Positions 1-8,797 of a DNA stretch of 64,000 bases are shown here, in pieces. The translations under genes were made by a program, and so were the position numbers. Location: NCBI RefSeq assembly GCF_000317085.1, contig NC_019702.1:588394-652393 (forward strand), in the 5' to 3' direction. The stretch is from Synechococcus sp. PCC 7502 (GTDB taxonomy: Bacteria; Cyanobacteriota; Cyanobacteriia; Pseudanabaenales; Pseudanabaenaceae). Each line of letters starts with the position of its first letter. The first letter of the stretch is position 1. A model generated the notes under the pieces. That model was not told where the DNA came from. It searched no databases and saw only the letters and a program-made list of their open reading frames with translations.

Positions 1-410
1 CTCAGTTGCCAAGGATAGGAAATATTACTATCTAAGCCTCGCAACCTGATCCAATAACTGGGTAAGTAGCCACCATAGAATAATCCCAAAACCGAAGCAG
101 AAATATCGGCGATCGTGGCAAATTTAGGTTGAAATAATAAATAAAAGCAGATAAATGTACCAGCTATGGGCAGAACCGCATCAGCAAATTCGGGCTTACT
201 CTGGCAGACTATTAATAAAACTTGACTGACAAATAGGGTGGTTTTAACCGCAGGCTCTGACCCTTTTGAGCGAGCTAATTGAAAATATTCCTGCTGCCCT
301 AGGAAAATGAGCAAACTAAAGGCGATCGTAAAACCCCATCCTCCAAACATAATCGCCATTAAAGCTAGAGGAATAGCAATAAGAGCACTGATGATCCGAA
401 CCCAAGGCAT
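1..410 (-). CDS. cdsA: Phosphatidate cytidylyltransferase CdsA, N-terminal part (runs off window)
   Basis: Reading from the ATG at 410 down to base 1 gives an open frame of 136 codons starting MPWVRIISALIAIPLALMAI and rich in hydrophobic segments, with GGYLPSYWIRLRGLD near the window edge. This matches the N-terminal half of cyanobacterial CdsA, the integral membrane enzyme that makes CDP-diacylglycerol from phosphatidic acid and CTP for phosphatidylglycerol synthesis. The catalytic C-terminal signature lies outside the window, so the assignment rests on the membrane-helix pattern and the N-terminal sequence. It diverges from the J-domain gene with about 110 bases between them. Confidence 0.72.
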   Translation of the reverse strand, partial: MPWVRIISALIAIPLALMAIMFGGWGFTIAFSLLIFLGQQEYFQLARSKGSEPAVKTTLFVSQVLLIVCQSKPEFADAVLPIAGTFICFYLLFQPKFATIADISASVLGLFYGGYLPSYWIRLRGLDSNISYPWQL

Positions 411-520
411 CTCTTAACTCAACTTTAAGATGATTGTAGCAAGCTTATACATGAAATCAGTCCTCTATAATCTAAATAATTTAGTTTTAATGTTCTGTTT
501 AGAATTGCTTTTTAGAATTA

Positions 521-943
521 ATGGCTATCAATAATAATTACTATGAAATTTTAGGAATTACGCCTTGGGCTAATGAGCGGCAAATTCGATCAGCCTATCG
601 TGATTTGAGTAAACTTTATCATCCTGATACCACAAAGCTGAGCCCCGAGGTTTCCTTAGAAAAATTCAAAGAACTAAATCAGGCGTATGCGACCTTGAGC
701 AATCCCGATCGCCGTAAATCCTATGATCAATCTATTCAGTTTACTCGCTCCTATACGTTTACAGTTAAAACTCAAGCCCATCAACCTCTCAGCTATGATA
801 ATGGACTTCCAAGCGAACGACCACTATCGGCAGGGGAATTATTTGCCCTATTTATAATTGGCTTAAGTTTACTAGTTTGTTTAGGCTTGGCGATCGCTGT
901 AAGTATTTTAAGAGGAGATCAGTTACTATTTGCTGTTCCTTAA
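521..943 (+). CDS. J-domain (DnaJ-like) protein with C-terminal membrane anchor
   Basis: This 140-residue protein begins with a complete J-domain at residues 6-70, with YYEILGI, the HPD motif in YHPDTTK that stimulates DnaK ATPase, and the terminal NPDRRKSYD helix. There is no Gly/Phe region, zinc finger or substrate-binding domain, so it is a class III J-protein. Residues about 106-130 form one strong hydrophobic helix (LFALFIIGLSLLVCLGLAIA), which suggests it recruits DnaK to a membrane. Its stop codon overlaps the stop of convergent phoU by four bases. The client is unknown. Confidence 0.85.
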   Translation: MAINNNYYEILGITPWANERQIRSAYRDLSKLYHPDTTKLSPEVSLEKFKELNQAYATLSNPDRRKSYDQSIQFTRSYTFTVKTQAHQPLSYDNGLPSERPLSAGELFALFIIGLSLLVCLGLAIAVSILRGDQLLFAVP

Positions 944-1611
944 TGGCGTTTACCAGTGATGATATAGGCGACTCTTTGTCCCACATTAGCGGCATGATCT
1001 GCCATGCGTTCAAGATGATGAATTGCTAAAACTAAAAGCATGATTGGCTCTAAGCTGGTTTCAGAATTTTTTTGCTGGGCAATCAGGTTATAAAGATTAG
1101 CATAGTCGGAATCGACCGCATCATCCTTTTGCTTAATTTGCAAGCCCAAGTCTGCATCTAGGTTAGATAAAGCACTTAAACTTAAAGCTAACATTGCTCG
1201 ACAACGATTAGACATAACTTCAACTTCCGCCATGCAGTTTGGGGCGGGATAGGAGAAGAGTTTTATGGCAATTTCGCCTAGGTTTTCGGCATAGTCACCA
1301 ATGCGTTCTAAATCTCGAACTAAATGAATCAAAGCCGTTAACAATCTTAAATCACGGGCAACTGGGGATTGCAAAGCTATTAAGTCCATACAATCCACTT
1401 CAATTTGGCGGTAATATTGATCAATGCGTTTATCCTGGGCATCAATTTCCATAGCAGCTTCCAGATTGCGATCAAATAAAGCGGTATGTGCCAGCCATGA
1501 GGACTGTTCAACTAAGGCTCCCATGCGTAGAGCATCCTGTTCTAGCCGTCGCATTTGCCGCTCGAAGTGAGGTTTAGAATATTTCTGCCCTGAGGCTGGT
1601 AGTTCTAGCAT
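940..1611 (-). CDS. phoU: PhoU phosphate-signalling protein
   Basis: This is a 223-residue all-helical protein with two PhoU repeats. The first spans residues about 20-110 and includes the RDLRLLTALIHLVRDLERIGDYAENLGE signature region; the second spans about 120-215 and ends in HHLERMADHAANVGQR. PhoU damps the SphS/PhoR phosphate two-component response and the Pst transporter. Length and both metal-binding E/DxxxD patterns are normal for the family. No pst or sph gene is nearby, so it is a stand-alone copy. A 14-bp perfect palindrome lies about 85 bases upstream (1693-1706). Confidence 0.93.
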   Translation of the reverse strand: MLELPASGQKYSKPHFERQMRRLEQDALRMGALVEQSSWLAHTALFDRNLEAAMEIDAQDKRIDQYYRQIEVDCMDLIALQSPVARDLRLLTALIHLVRDLERIGDYAENLGEIAIKLFSYPAPNCMAEVEVMSNRCRAMLALSLSALSNLDADLGLQIKQKDDAVDSDYANLYNLIAQQKNSETSLEPIMLLVLAIHHLERMADHAANVGQRVAYIITGKRH

Positions 1612-1692
1612 TAGACTATCAATACAATCCCAAACATGAATTAAAGTGAACCTGCCTACATATCAATATATAGAATATACAGACCTTTCTAT

Positions 1693-1706
1693 AATTGGTA
1701 CCAATT
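1693..1706. promoter_or_regulatory. Perfect 14-bp palindrome upstream of phoU
   Basis: AATTGGTACCAATT is its own reverse complement and lies in the 217-base spacer between phoU and the pilin-like gene. A TATAAT hexamer (1690-1695, plus strand) overlaps its left edge. It could be an operator for phoU, but no known Pho-box pattern is visible. Nothing else recognisable was seen in this spacer. Confidence 0.35.
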
Positions 1707-1828
1707 TTAAGGCAAGTTTATGATTTTAGCGATTAAGGTTGGGATAAGAAGTGATTTAGATAACTTTATTACCCCGTTTTCCTCCTGGTAGTGGGCAGAG
1801 TTAATAGTGATAATTCCGAATTTTGGAG

Positions 1829-2584
1829 CTATTGGGAAACCGGATTAAAACCATCAGGGCATCTGATTTCTTTGATCAATTCACCAATTTTAATAAATCT
1901 AACTTTAGGGATCAGTTGTTGTGAGTTTTGTTTACCTTGGCAAGTCAGAGAGGCAATGGTGTTGATGCCTGAGGGTAATTGATTGAGGTAGGAAATCCCA
2001 ATAAAGATGGAACTTTGATCCTTAGCCTGATCTGGATTCTGGTTTTTGAAAATAGCTAGAGCCTGAACAATAAATTTCGGCACAATTGGTTCAATTTTGT
2101 AGCTAAATACTTCACTACTAATTTCCGCACCAAAGCCTAGGTCTTCTAATTTGGTAGCAAATTGATTATTTTTAGCAAAATATTCGCTCTGGGCAGCATG
2201 AATGGTACTTAATACGGTTTGAGCTTCGGTTTGGAGTCGGCGATTTTGGCGGGCGATCGCTTCGGCTTTTGCCTGAGCCTGAATGTCAATAATTTTAATA
2301 TTGTCGGGGATTGTTGCCTGATCAGATACCTTTTCGATTAAGGTCATGATTTCGATCGCTTGTCCTTTGACCTTATCTATGTAAAACACTCTGCCATCGG
2401 CAGTAATTGCCACTTCAATATCAGCATTAGCATCGGTGGTGGGGAACTTAACTTGCCATCTGCCCACGGGAGTTTGATCTGGGAATGGTTGGGCGATCGC
2501 ACTCAAATTGACACTTAAACCACAAACTACGCCAATTATGCTCACTTTTAACTGCCTTAATATGTTCACGATCTTAGGTTTCAC
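1829..2584 (-). CDS. Secreted type IV pilin-like G/H family protein
   Basis: This 251-residue protein has a Sec-type signal peptide (hydrophobic VSIIGVVCGLSVNLSAIA, likely cut after AIAQ) instead of a class III prepilin leader. Residues about 115-250 resemble the cyanobacterial pilin-like G/H domain, recognisable by AQSEYFAKNNQFATKLEDLG and by the C-terminal Cys pair (SLTCQGKQ, EIRCPDG). The start is GTG. It lies 22 bases after the LpxB-like gene on the same strand and is probably co-transcribed. The domain is known from cyanobacteria but its function is not; with no prepilin cleavage site it is unlikely to be a pilus subunit. Confidence 0.65.
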   Translation of the reverse strand: MKPKIVNILRQLKVSIIGVVCGLSVNLSAIAQPFPDQTPVGRWQVKFPTTDANADIEVAITADGRVFYIDKVKGQAIEIMTLIEKVSDQATIPDNIKIIDIQAQAKAEAIARQNRRLQTEAQTVLSTIHAAQSEYFAKNNQFATKLEDLGFGAEISSEVFSYKIEPIVPKFIVQALAIFKNQNPDQAKDQSSIFIGISYLNQLPSGINTIASLTCQGKQNSQQLIPKVRFIKIGELIKEIRCPDGFNPVSQ

Positions 2585-2606
2585 AAGCTTAGGATTTAAC
2601 TACATC

Positions 2607-3842
2607 TCAGACTATATCAACAACTATATCGACAATTTTGCTGGCTGCCCCCCGTTGTCCACAAATTGCTTGCAGGCGATCTCGCATAATCTCTAATTTT
2701 TCTGGTTGCTGTAATAATTCTAGTAAAGCCGATCCTACTGTAGCTGCGGTTAAATGCCCAAAGAGTTCAGGAACAATTTCCTCCCCTGCCCAAATATTTG
2801 CCCATGCAAACAATTTTTTGCGTCCATCTTTAGGATTCAGAAAGGACTTGATCACAAAATAATTAATTAACTTGGCAAAGCCTGTACCAATGATCGGTAA
2901 ATTCGCTAAAATTCCCCCAATTCCATCCCAACTTCGCATGGCATCTAGTTGATTTGTGGGTAAAACAATCAGCATTGGTACGCCAAAGGCAGCCAGTTCC
3001 GCCGTATTTGCCCCTACGGTGGTTAAACAAAGTTCACAGTCTTGCCATAGATCGTGGGCGGGGAACTTAGTATAGATTTCCACATTGGTACCTGATGCGG
3101 TTTTGAGGTAAGGCTGGGGCTGATCAATTAGCGTGGCAGTAGCTCCTGCAACTAAATCAACTACGGGATTCGGTTCCGCATATTTAGCTAGTTTTTCTGG
3201 TGTGAGCGTGGGAGCAAGGGCGATCGCAAATTTCAGATTAGGTAACTTAGATTGCAAATAATCGGCGGCTCCCAACATTAAAGGTACTCCCTGCATCAGT
3301 TTCATGGCTTTAGAACCGGGCATAAGTACGATCTTGGATGCTTGGTGGTTCTGAATTTGAGGAGAAACTTCTTGATCCACCATCAAATCCCCAACTACGG
3401 AGACTTTTGAGGCATACTTAATGGGAATTTTAATACTGGCATTTCTGACGGCATAGCGATCGCCCCAATTTAGCCACCGCGCCTCCCATTCCGCATAAAT
3501 TATGGTTTTATATCCCAAGCGTTTGCCAATTATGATCGGAAATACTTGATCGCCACCCAAGAAAATCACCACACCATCCTGAGACCAATCCCAATCAGGA
3601 GTTCGATTCCAAAGTAAAAAATTAAAGAATTGTTCGGGTGGCAAAACTCGATCTACATTGGGAAAATTCTGAGCAATACTGGACTCATTACCACTGGCAT
3701 GGGCGCAGGGTGATAGGACTATGGATATACGGAAATTAGAGTTTTCGGGTCTCTGTGCTAACTCTCTCAACACAGGATATACCCAAGTTGTCAGTTCCCC
3801 AGGAGCATTGGAAAGAATTAGAATATCTGTAATTTCGCTCAT
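2607..3842 (-). CDS. LpxB-like (lipid-A-disaccharide synthase related) glycosyltransferase
   Basis: This 411-residue protein has a GT-B-like layout similar to LpxB. The N-terminal ILSNAPGELTTWVYPVLREL corresponds to the LpxB start; VMLMPGSKAMKLMQG is at the interdomain region, and CELCLTTVGANTAELAAFGVPMLIV is the C-terminal nucleotide-sugar binding region. Cyanobacteria carry this as a second, LpxB-related protein whose substrate is not established, so I do not assign lpxB. It is followed at 22 bases by the pilin-like gene. Its exact reaction remains open; transfer of a UDP-activated sugar in the inner membrane is inferred from the fold. Confidence 0.7.
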   Translation of the reverse strand: MSEITDILILSNAPGELTTWVYPVLRELAQRPENSNFRISIVLSPCAHASGNESSIAQNFPNVDRVLPPEQFFNFLLWNRTPDWDWSQDGVVIFLGGDQVFPIIIGKRLGYKTIIYAEWEARWLNWGDRYAVRNASIKIPIKYASKVSVVGDLMVDQEVSPQIQNHQASKIVLMPGSKAMKLMQGVPLMLGAADYLQSKLPNLKFAIALAPTLTPEKLAKYAEPNPVVDLVAGATATLIDQPQPYLKTASGTNVEIYTKFPAHDLWQDCELCLTTVGANTAELAAFGVPMLIVLPTNQLDAMRSWDGIGGILANLPIIGTGFAKLINYFVIKSFLNPKDGRKKLFAWANIWAGEEIVPELFGHLTAATVGSALLELLQQPEKLEIMRDRLQAICGQRGAASKIVDIVVDIV

Positions 3843-3899
3843 TAATTCATTTCGTTAATTTCATTGGTTGAGATGAAAAATCGAGATATAAAGAAGACT

Positions 3900-4298
3900 T
3901 CAAGGTTGAAAGCGCAAATGTTGCAGCGATCTTACTTGGGCAATAGTCTCAAAGTCACGATCATTATGGATTAAGAGTAAATTTTTTTCGAGAGCGATTT
4001 GAGCTATACAGCAATCGATTGGACTACGAACAGTAAGCCCTTGTCGGCGTAAGTCATAGTAAATACGGGCAGCCGCTTTCCATGCTTGAGCTGTGATCTC
4101 AACGTAATCTTGTGTTTCGAGGTAAATAGAGAGGATAGACCATTCTTGTTCATTTAGGCTTCCTTGCAGTAACTCAAGTTGAGTAAATCGGGTGAGTAAA
4201 ATTTGCCGATCAGAAATCAATGTTTCAAGCTGCTGGCGAACTTGCCCCGTCTGATCCCGAAAGAGACTAATCCAAACTGATGTGTCAATCAGTAGCAT
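3900..4298 (-). CDS. vapC: PIN-domain toxin, VapC family
   Basis: This 132-residue PIN nuclease has the expected acidic residues: Asp5 in LLIDTSVWISLF, a Glu in FTQLELLQG, an Asp in SPIDCCIAQIAL and an Asp in HNDRDFETIA. VapC toxins cut tRNA or rRNA when freed from the antitoxin. The gene starts inside the end of the preceding antitoxin gene (14-base overlap), the usual coupling of vapBC operons. The length is normal and no active-site residue is missing, so the toxin should be functional. Confidence 0.87.
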   Translation of the reverse strand: MLLIDTSVWISLFRDQTGQVRQQLETLISDRQILLTRFTQLELLQGSLNEQEWSILSIYLETQDYVEITAQAWKAAARIYYDLRRQGLTVRSPIDCCIAQIALEKNLLLIHNDRDFETIAQVRSLQHLRFQP

Positions 4299-4521
4299 GA
4301 TTAATTTCTCTCAGTATCTTATAGTTGAAATCTGGAGAAAATTGAATTTTTCCTGCAAGGTCAAGTAAATTCCTCTGGTGTCCTGATGAGTCAGAGTCAA
4401 CACTTCTGGAAATTACCAGCTCTTGGAGGGCTAGATTTATCAACTCTAGCTCAGTGTTAAGTTTAGTCAGTCTTAATGCCTCATTGAGAAGAGATTCATC
4501 AAGGGTAAGGGTAATTTGCAT
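4285..4521 (-). CDS. vapB: VapB-type antitoxin
   Basis: This 78-residue protein starts with a ribbon-helix-helix-like segment, MQITLTLDESLLNEALRL, followed by a helix and a polar tail that would wrap the toxin. Its position directly upstream of, and overlapping, the PIN-domain gene identifies it as the antitoxin. It is expected to bind its own promoter in the roughly 165-base spacer before the MnmC-like gene. The pair sits between housekeeping genes with no other mobile feature. Confidence 0.8.
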   Translation of the reverse strand: MQITLTLDESLLNEALRLTKLNTELELINLALQELVISRSVDSDSSGHQRNLLDLAGKIQFSPDFNYKILREINHATD

Positions 4522-4688
4522 AGGATAAAATAATCACAATAAGAACGTCAGATTTTTCAGCCCGTAAGGAATCGCTAGGAATTATCATACTGTCTAAGGT
4601 GGTTGTTCTAGCTCCGCCCTATTATTCCACCATACAAGAAATGTAGCGATAGAATTAAATGCTCTACCTACCAATTTAACTCAAATCT

Positions 4689-5558
4689 ATGAGTGGCGAT
4701 CGCCTTACCATCCATCCCACTGCTGATGGGTCTAGTACATTTTTCTCGGAACAGTGGCAAGAAGCTTTTCACAGTGTGCATGGGGCTAAACAGGAAGCGA
4801 TCGCCAAGTTTGTTTTACCTTCAGGGATTTTAGAGAAACCACAGGATTGTATTCGCATTTTAGATGTTTGCTATGGCTTGGGCTACAACTCGGCAGCCGC
4901 AATTGAACTTCTAGCTGAAAAAGGAATTGCTAATCAGGTGGAAATCATTGCCCTTGAGCTTGATCGGTCAGTTCCCCAGCAGGCGATCGCCTCGAATTTA
5001 CTAAATATCTGGACAGATGAAGTAGCTACAGCCCTAACAAATTTAGGTAGAGACCTTAAACTCCAAACTCAAATTAGTGGCAAAAGCTTAAATATGAATT
5101 TGATCATCGGTGATGCCCGCCAAACTCTCTTCCAAGTGGCGATCGCTTGGGCAGATGTAATTTTTCTTGATCCTTTTTCACCCGCCCATTGTCCCCAGTT
5201 ATGGACAGTAGAATTTATGCAGCTTCTTGCTAATTGCCTTAAGTCCGATGGTTGTCTAGTCACCTATTCCTGTGCATCGGCGATCAGAACAGCTTTGATT
5301 ATGGCAGGTTTAAATATCGGTAATACTGTTCCTGTGGGTAGGCGATCGCCCGGAACCATTGCCGCTTTTTCCCCCTACCCATTACCACCTATATCTTTAG
5401 CAGAACAAGAACTGCTCCAAACCCGTGCCAGCATTCCCTATCGTGACCCTAATTTAACTGCAATTAAGGAAGATATTCTTGCGGATCGGCAACAGGCACA
5501 GCAGATGTCTTCCCTAGAATCCACATCCAGATGGAAGAAACGCTGGTACAGTATCTAA
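4689..5558 (+). CDS. MnmC-type (DUF752) tRNA methyltransferase, stand-alone
   Basis: This 289-residue SAM-dependent methyltransferase has the MnmC N-terminal signature: ADGSSTFFSEQWQEAFHS, the SAM loop LDVCYGLGYNSAA, and the catalytic DVIFLDPFSPAHCPQLW. In E. coli MnmC this domain methylates nm5U34 to mnm5U34 in tRNA. The FAD oxidoreductase half of MnmC is absent, which is common outside gamma-proteobacteria. The stop codon overlaps the stop of the convergent universal stress gene by four bases. Confidence 0.85.
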   Translation: MSGDRLTIHPTADGSSTFFSEQWQEAFHSVHGAKQEAIAKFVLPSGILEKPQDCIRILDVCYGLGYNSAAAIELLAEKGIANQVEIIALELDRSVPQQAIASNLLNIWTDEVATALTNLGRDLKLQTQISGKSLNMNLIIGDARQTLFQVAIAWADVIFLDPFSPAHCPQLWTVEFMQLLANCLKSDGCLVTYSCASAIRTALIMAGLNIGNTVPVGRRSPGTIAAFSPYPLPPISLAEQELLQTRASIPYRDPNLTAIKEDILADRQQAQQMSSLESTSRWKKRWYSI

Positions 5559-6379
5559 CTTTCCTGCAATCTAGTTAAGATCAATGGACAAGGTGCATTA
5601 ACCCTTACATAGTCAGATACAGAAGTTCCTAATAACCGATCTAAATCTGGAATTCCTTTAGCGATCGAAGGGCGGCGATCGGGTGAACCCAAAACTAAGA
5701 GACTAGTATTACTCTCATCGGCAGCCTTGCAGATTTCTTTGCCAGTTTCTCCTGTTCCTAGAAATAGCTTGTAGGGAATATTTAAGCGTTTAAGTTTTTC
5801 GATCGCCTTATCAACCACTGGATCGGAATCATCTTTTTTCTTGCTTACTCTTGTTAAATAGATCGCAGCATCCTTAAGTCCACTAATAATAGCGATCGCC
5901 TGATCTAAAGCGTGCTGACCAGAGGGAGAACCATCCAAAGCCACCATCACATTGCGAATACTTTTAATATAGACATCATCCTTAACTAAAAGCATTGGTA
6001 CCGAAGCAAGCTGAAATACATAGGTACTGACAGAATTATTCAAGATCGATTGCAATCTCCCCATCCCCCTCGAACCCATAATCAAGAGATTAGGTTTAAG
6101 TTGATCGGCAATTTGACAGACAATATCCTTCGCATCCCCCTCTTTCAGGATAGCCACTGAACTATTATTAACCCCTAGTTTTAATTCAGCCCTTTCTTTT
6201 TCTAGGATTTTCTCCCCCGCCAACCGATATTCTGTCACTCCCTCCACCGTTGCTTGCATGGGAATAACATGGAGAATTGTAATTTGCGTACGTTGCATAC
6301 TAGGGAGTTGCAGCAACATATTCATCATTTCCCGCGATCGCCCAGAACCATCTACAGTTAATAAAATACTTTCAAACAT
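5555..6379 (-). CDS. Tandem-domain universal stress protein (UspA x2)
   Basis: Two UspA domains lie in tandem in about 274 residues. The first, MFESILLTVDGSGRSREM onward, ends with the ATP-binding pattern LIMGSRGMGRLQSILNNSVS. The second starts IRNVMVALDGSPSGQHALDQ and ends with LVLGSPDRRPS and LLGTSVSDYV. I start at the ATG at 6379 because the family begins MFxSILLTVDGS; the frame is open 24 codons further upstream to 6451, but that stretch is Lys-rich and unlike the family. It is probably a soluble ATP-binding stress protein. The second domain has a longer loop between its glycines. Confidence 0.88.
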   Translation of the reverse strand: MFESILLTVDGSGRSREMMNMLLQLPSMQRTQITILHVIPMQATVEGVTEYRLAGEKILEKERAELKLGVNNSSVAILKEGDAKDIVCQIADQLKPNLLIMGSRGMGRLQSILNNSVSTYVFQLASVPMLLVKDDVYIKSIRNVMVALDGSPSGQHALDQAIAIISGLKDAAIYLTRVSKKKDDSDPVVDKAIEKLKRLNIPYKLFLGTGETGKEICKAADESNTSLLVLGSPDRRPSIAKGIPDLDRLLGTSVSDYVRVNAPCPLILTRLQES

Positions 6380-6552
6380 ATTATTTAGAGGAATTTTCTT
6401 ACTAAGTTTTTTGCAAATTTTTTGGTAATTTAAAAAGCGGACTAAGATCATCTTAATTAATCAACTGCGATCGCCTAGGTAAAAGACTTAAAATGTTGCG
6501 TATCTTAAAATATTGAATAAATATTCAGTAATATTCCGTAAGCACATAAGTA

Positions 6553-8340
6553 ATGAGTATTTTTACCCTCCAATCCATCAAAAAAGACTTTGGCATCAAA
6601 GAAATCCTCAAGGAAGCCAGCTTCAGCCTTGGCACTACCGATAAAATTGGCTTAATTGGTACCAACGGTTCAGGTAAATCTACCCTCTTAAAAATGATTG
6701 CAGGGCTAGAATCAATCGATGGCGGACAGTTAATCGTTAACTCGGGAACCAAAATTGTTTACTTACCCCAACAGCCCAACTTAGATGAAAGTCTCACCGT
6801 CCTTGAGCAAATATTTCATGTTAAATCCAGTCAAATCAATGACCATTGGGAAACGGAAACCAATGCCAAAATTATCCTCACTAAGTTAGGTGTCACTGAC
6901 TTTAAAGCAAAAATTGGACATCTATCGGGCGGCTATCGCAAACGCATTGCCCTAGCTACAGCTTTACTCGATGATCCAGATGTTTTACTCATGGATGAGC
7001 CGACCAACCACCTAGATGCTCAGTCCGTGGAATGGCTCCAAGGTTATCTGAATCGGTTCCGAGGCGCAATTCTGCTAATTACCCACGATCGCTACTTCTT
7101 AGATAAAGTCACAAATCGGATTTTAGAAATTGACCGAGGTGATCTGTTTACCTATAGCGGCAATTATTCCTACTACCTGGAAAAAAAAGCGATGGCAGAG
7201 GAATCAAATCTCAATACCCAACGCAAACACAAAGGCTTACTCCGCCGTGAATTAGAATGGCTGGCAAAAGGACCCAAAGCTCGCAGCACCAAACAAAAGG
7301 CAAGAATTGAACGGGCTTATGCTCTTAAAAATACGGAATTTAAGCAGGCTCAAGGCAAGGTTGATATATCCACCGTGGGAAGACGGATTGGCAAAAAAGT
7401 TGTAGAAGTGCAAAATATTTCTAAAGGCTATGGCGATCGCACTTTAATTAAAGACTTTAGTTACGAATTTTCCCCCGAAGATCGCATTGGTATTATTGGT
7501 GCTAATGGCGCAGGTAAATCCACCCTGTTGGAAATGATTATTGGCAGACTTACCCCTGATACAGGTAAAGTAGAAATTGGCTCCACCATCCACATCGGCT
7601 ATTTTGATCAACACTCCGAACCCCTCGATACTGCCCAACAACAACGGGTAATCGACTATCTTAAAGAAGAAGGGGAATTTATTAAAATCTCCGATGGCAC
7701 CGAAATTAGTGCTTCGCAAATGTTAGAGCGATTTCTATTCCCTGGGAATCAACAATATGCGCCCATTGCCAAACTATCAGGCGGCGAAAAACGGCGGTTA
7801 TTTTTGTTGCGAATTTTAATGAGTGCGCCTAATCTCCTGATTTTAGATGAACCCACCAATGATTTAGATGTCCAAACCTTAGCTGTTTTAGAAGAATATC
7901 TTGAAGATTTTAATGGTTGCGTGATTACCGTATCCCACGATCGCTATTTTCTAGATCGAGTTGTAGATACTATCCTAGAGATCGAACCCACTGGCGATAT
8001 TCGTTCCTATCCTGGTAATTATTCTACTTATTTAGACTATAAAAAACAGGAAGAAGTCGAGAAAAATCCTAAAGCTCAAATAAAAATAGAGGATACTAAG
8101 TCCAAATCAAGCTCTGTCAAGCCTAGAAAATTATCCTTCAAGCAAGCCCGTGAACTAGAAATGTGGGAAACTAAAATTCCTGAACTAGAAGCTGAAAAAC
8201 AGGCGATCGAAAAAACTCTTTATTACTCCCCACCTGCAGGCTTTACTGAAATCCAAAAATTATCCCAACGCCTATCCGACCTAAACCATGAAATCGAAAC
8301 GGGTACAGAACGCTGGCTGGAATTATCTGAATTAACTTAG
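6553..8340 (+). CDS. uup: ABC-F family ATPase (Uup-like)
   Basis: This 595-residue soluble protein carries two ABC cassettes and no membrane segments. Walker A motifs are GTNGSGKST (residues about 37-45) and GANGAGKST (about 317-325); signature motifs are LSGGYRKRIAL and LSGGEKRRLFLL; Walker B motifs are VLLMDEPTNHLD and LLILDEPTNDLD. The linker after cassette 1 carries the basic GPKARSTKQKARIER stretch, and the C-terminus is a coiled coil of the Uup type. ABC-F proteins act on ribosomes. Cassette 1 looks shortened between its Q-loop and signature, and the protein is about 40 residues shorter than usual Uup. Confidence 0.92.
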   Translation: MSIFTLQSIKKDFGIKEILKEASFSLGTTDKIGLIGTNGSGKSTLLKMIAGLESIDGGQLIVNSGTKIVYLPQQPNLDESLTVLEQIFHVKSSQINDHWETETNAKIILTKLGVTDFKAKIGHLSGGYRKRIALATALLDDPDVLLMDEPTNHLDAQSVEWLQGYLNRFRGAILLITHDRYFLDKVTNRILEIDRGDLFTYSGNYSYYLEKKAMAEESNLNTQRKHKGLLRRELEWLAKGPKARSTKQKARIERAYALKNTEFKQAQGKVDISTVGRRIGKKVVEVQNISKGYGDRTLIKDFSYEFSPEDRIGIIGANGAGKSTLLEMIIGRLTPDTGKVEIGSTIHIGYFDQHSEPLDTAQQQRVIDYLKEEGEFIKISDGTEISASQMLERFLFPGNQQYAPIAKLSGGEKRRLFLLRILMSAPNLLILDEPTNDLDVQTLAVLEEYLEDFNGCVITVSHDRYFLDRVVDTILEIEPTGDIRSYPGNYSTYLDYKKQEEVEKNPKAQIKIEDTKSKSSSVKPRKLSFKQARELEMWETKIPELEAEKQAIEKTLYYSPPAGFTEIQKLSQRLSDLNHEIETGTERWLELSELT

Positions 8341-8434
8341 AGGTAATTGAGGAAATATATCTATCTCTAAATATCATCGCTTCTGGCACCATCTTAATTT
8401 GATAAGCTATTAGGGTAATCTATCAACCTCAAAT

Positions 8435-8773
8435 ATGTATATTGCTTTGAAAGTAGCATGGGCAGTAATTGCCGCTTCTTTAATCTTTTTAATTTTATTA
8501 CACAGCCCCAAAGGTGACGGACTAGGTGGTATTGGTGGACAGGCACAGCTATTTGCCAGCACCAAAAGTGCAGAAACCAGCTTAAATCGCCTAACTTGGA
8601 TTCTCACAGTTTTATTTCTAGGATTAACCATAGTCCTAAGTGCAGGCTGGATTCCCAATAATGTCAGCAAGCCCACACCATCAGCATTAGTATCACCCAT
8701 AGACCAACCTCAATCCTCAATTCCCCTGAATCTTGAGGCACAAACTGAGTCAATCCCTCAACCTGGAACCTAG
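8435..8773 (+). CDS. secG: Protein-export membrane protein SecG
   Basis: This 112-residue protein has the SecG pattern: a first transmembrane helix (LKVAWAVIAASLIFLILLHS), the conserved KGDGLGGIGGQAQLFAS loop, and a second helix (LTWILTVLFLGLTIVLSAGW). SecG is the small accessory subunit of the SecYEG translocon. The roughly 35-residue Pro/Ser/Gln tail is longer than in many bacteria. A strong bidirectional hairpin follows, separating it from convergent pilQ. Confidence 0.93.
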   Translation: MYIALKVAWAVIAASLIFLILLHSPKGDGLGGIGGQAQLFASTKSAETSLNRLTWILTVLFLGLTIVLSAGWIPNNVSKPTPSALVSPIDQPQSSIPLNLEAQTESIPQPGT

Positions 8774-8797
8774 GCTTAAGCGAAATATAGAGTAAAT

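Noticed and set aside
1791-1982. 63-codon plus-strand frame near the pilin-like gene
   Set aside because: Most of it is antisense to the 3' end of the pilin-like gene, and no family resemblance is seen.
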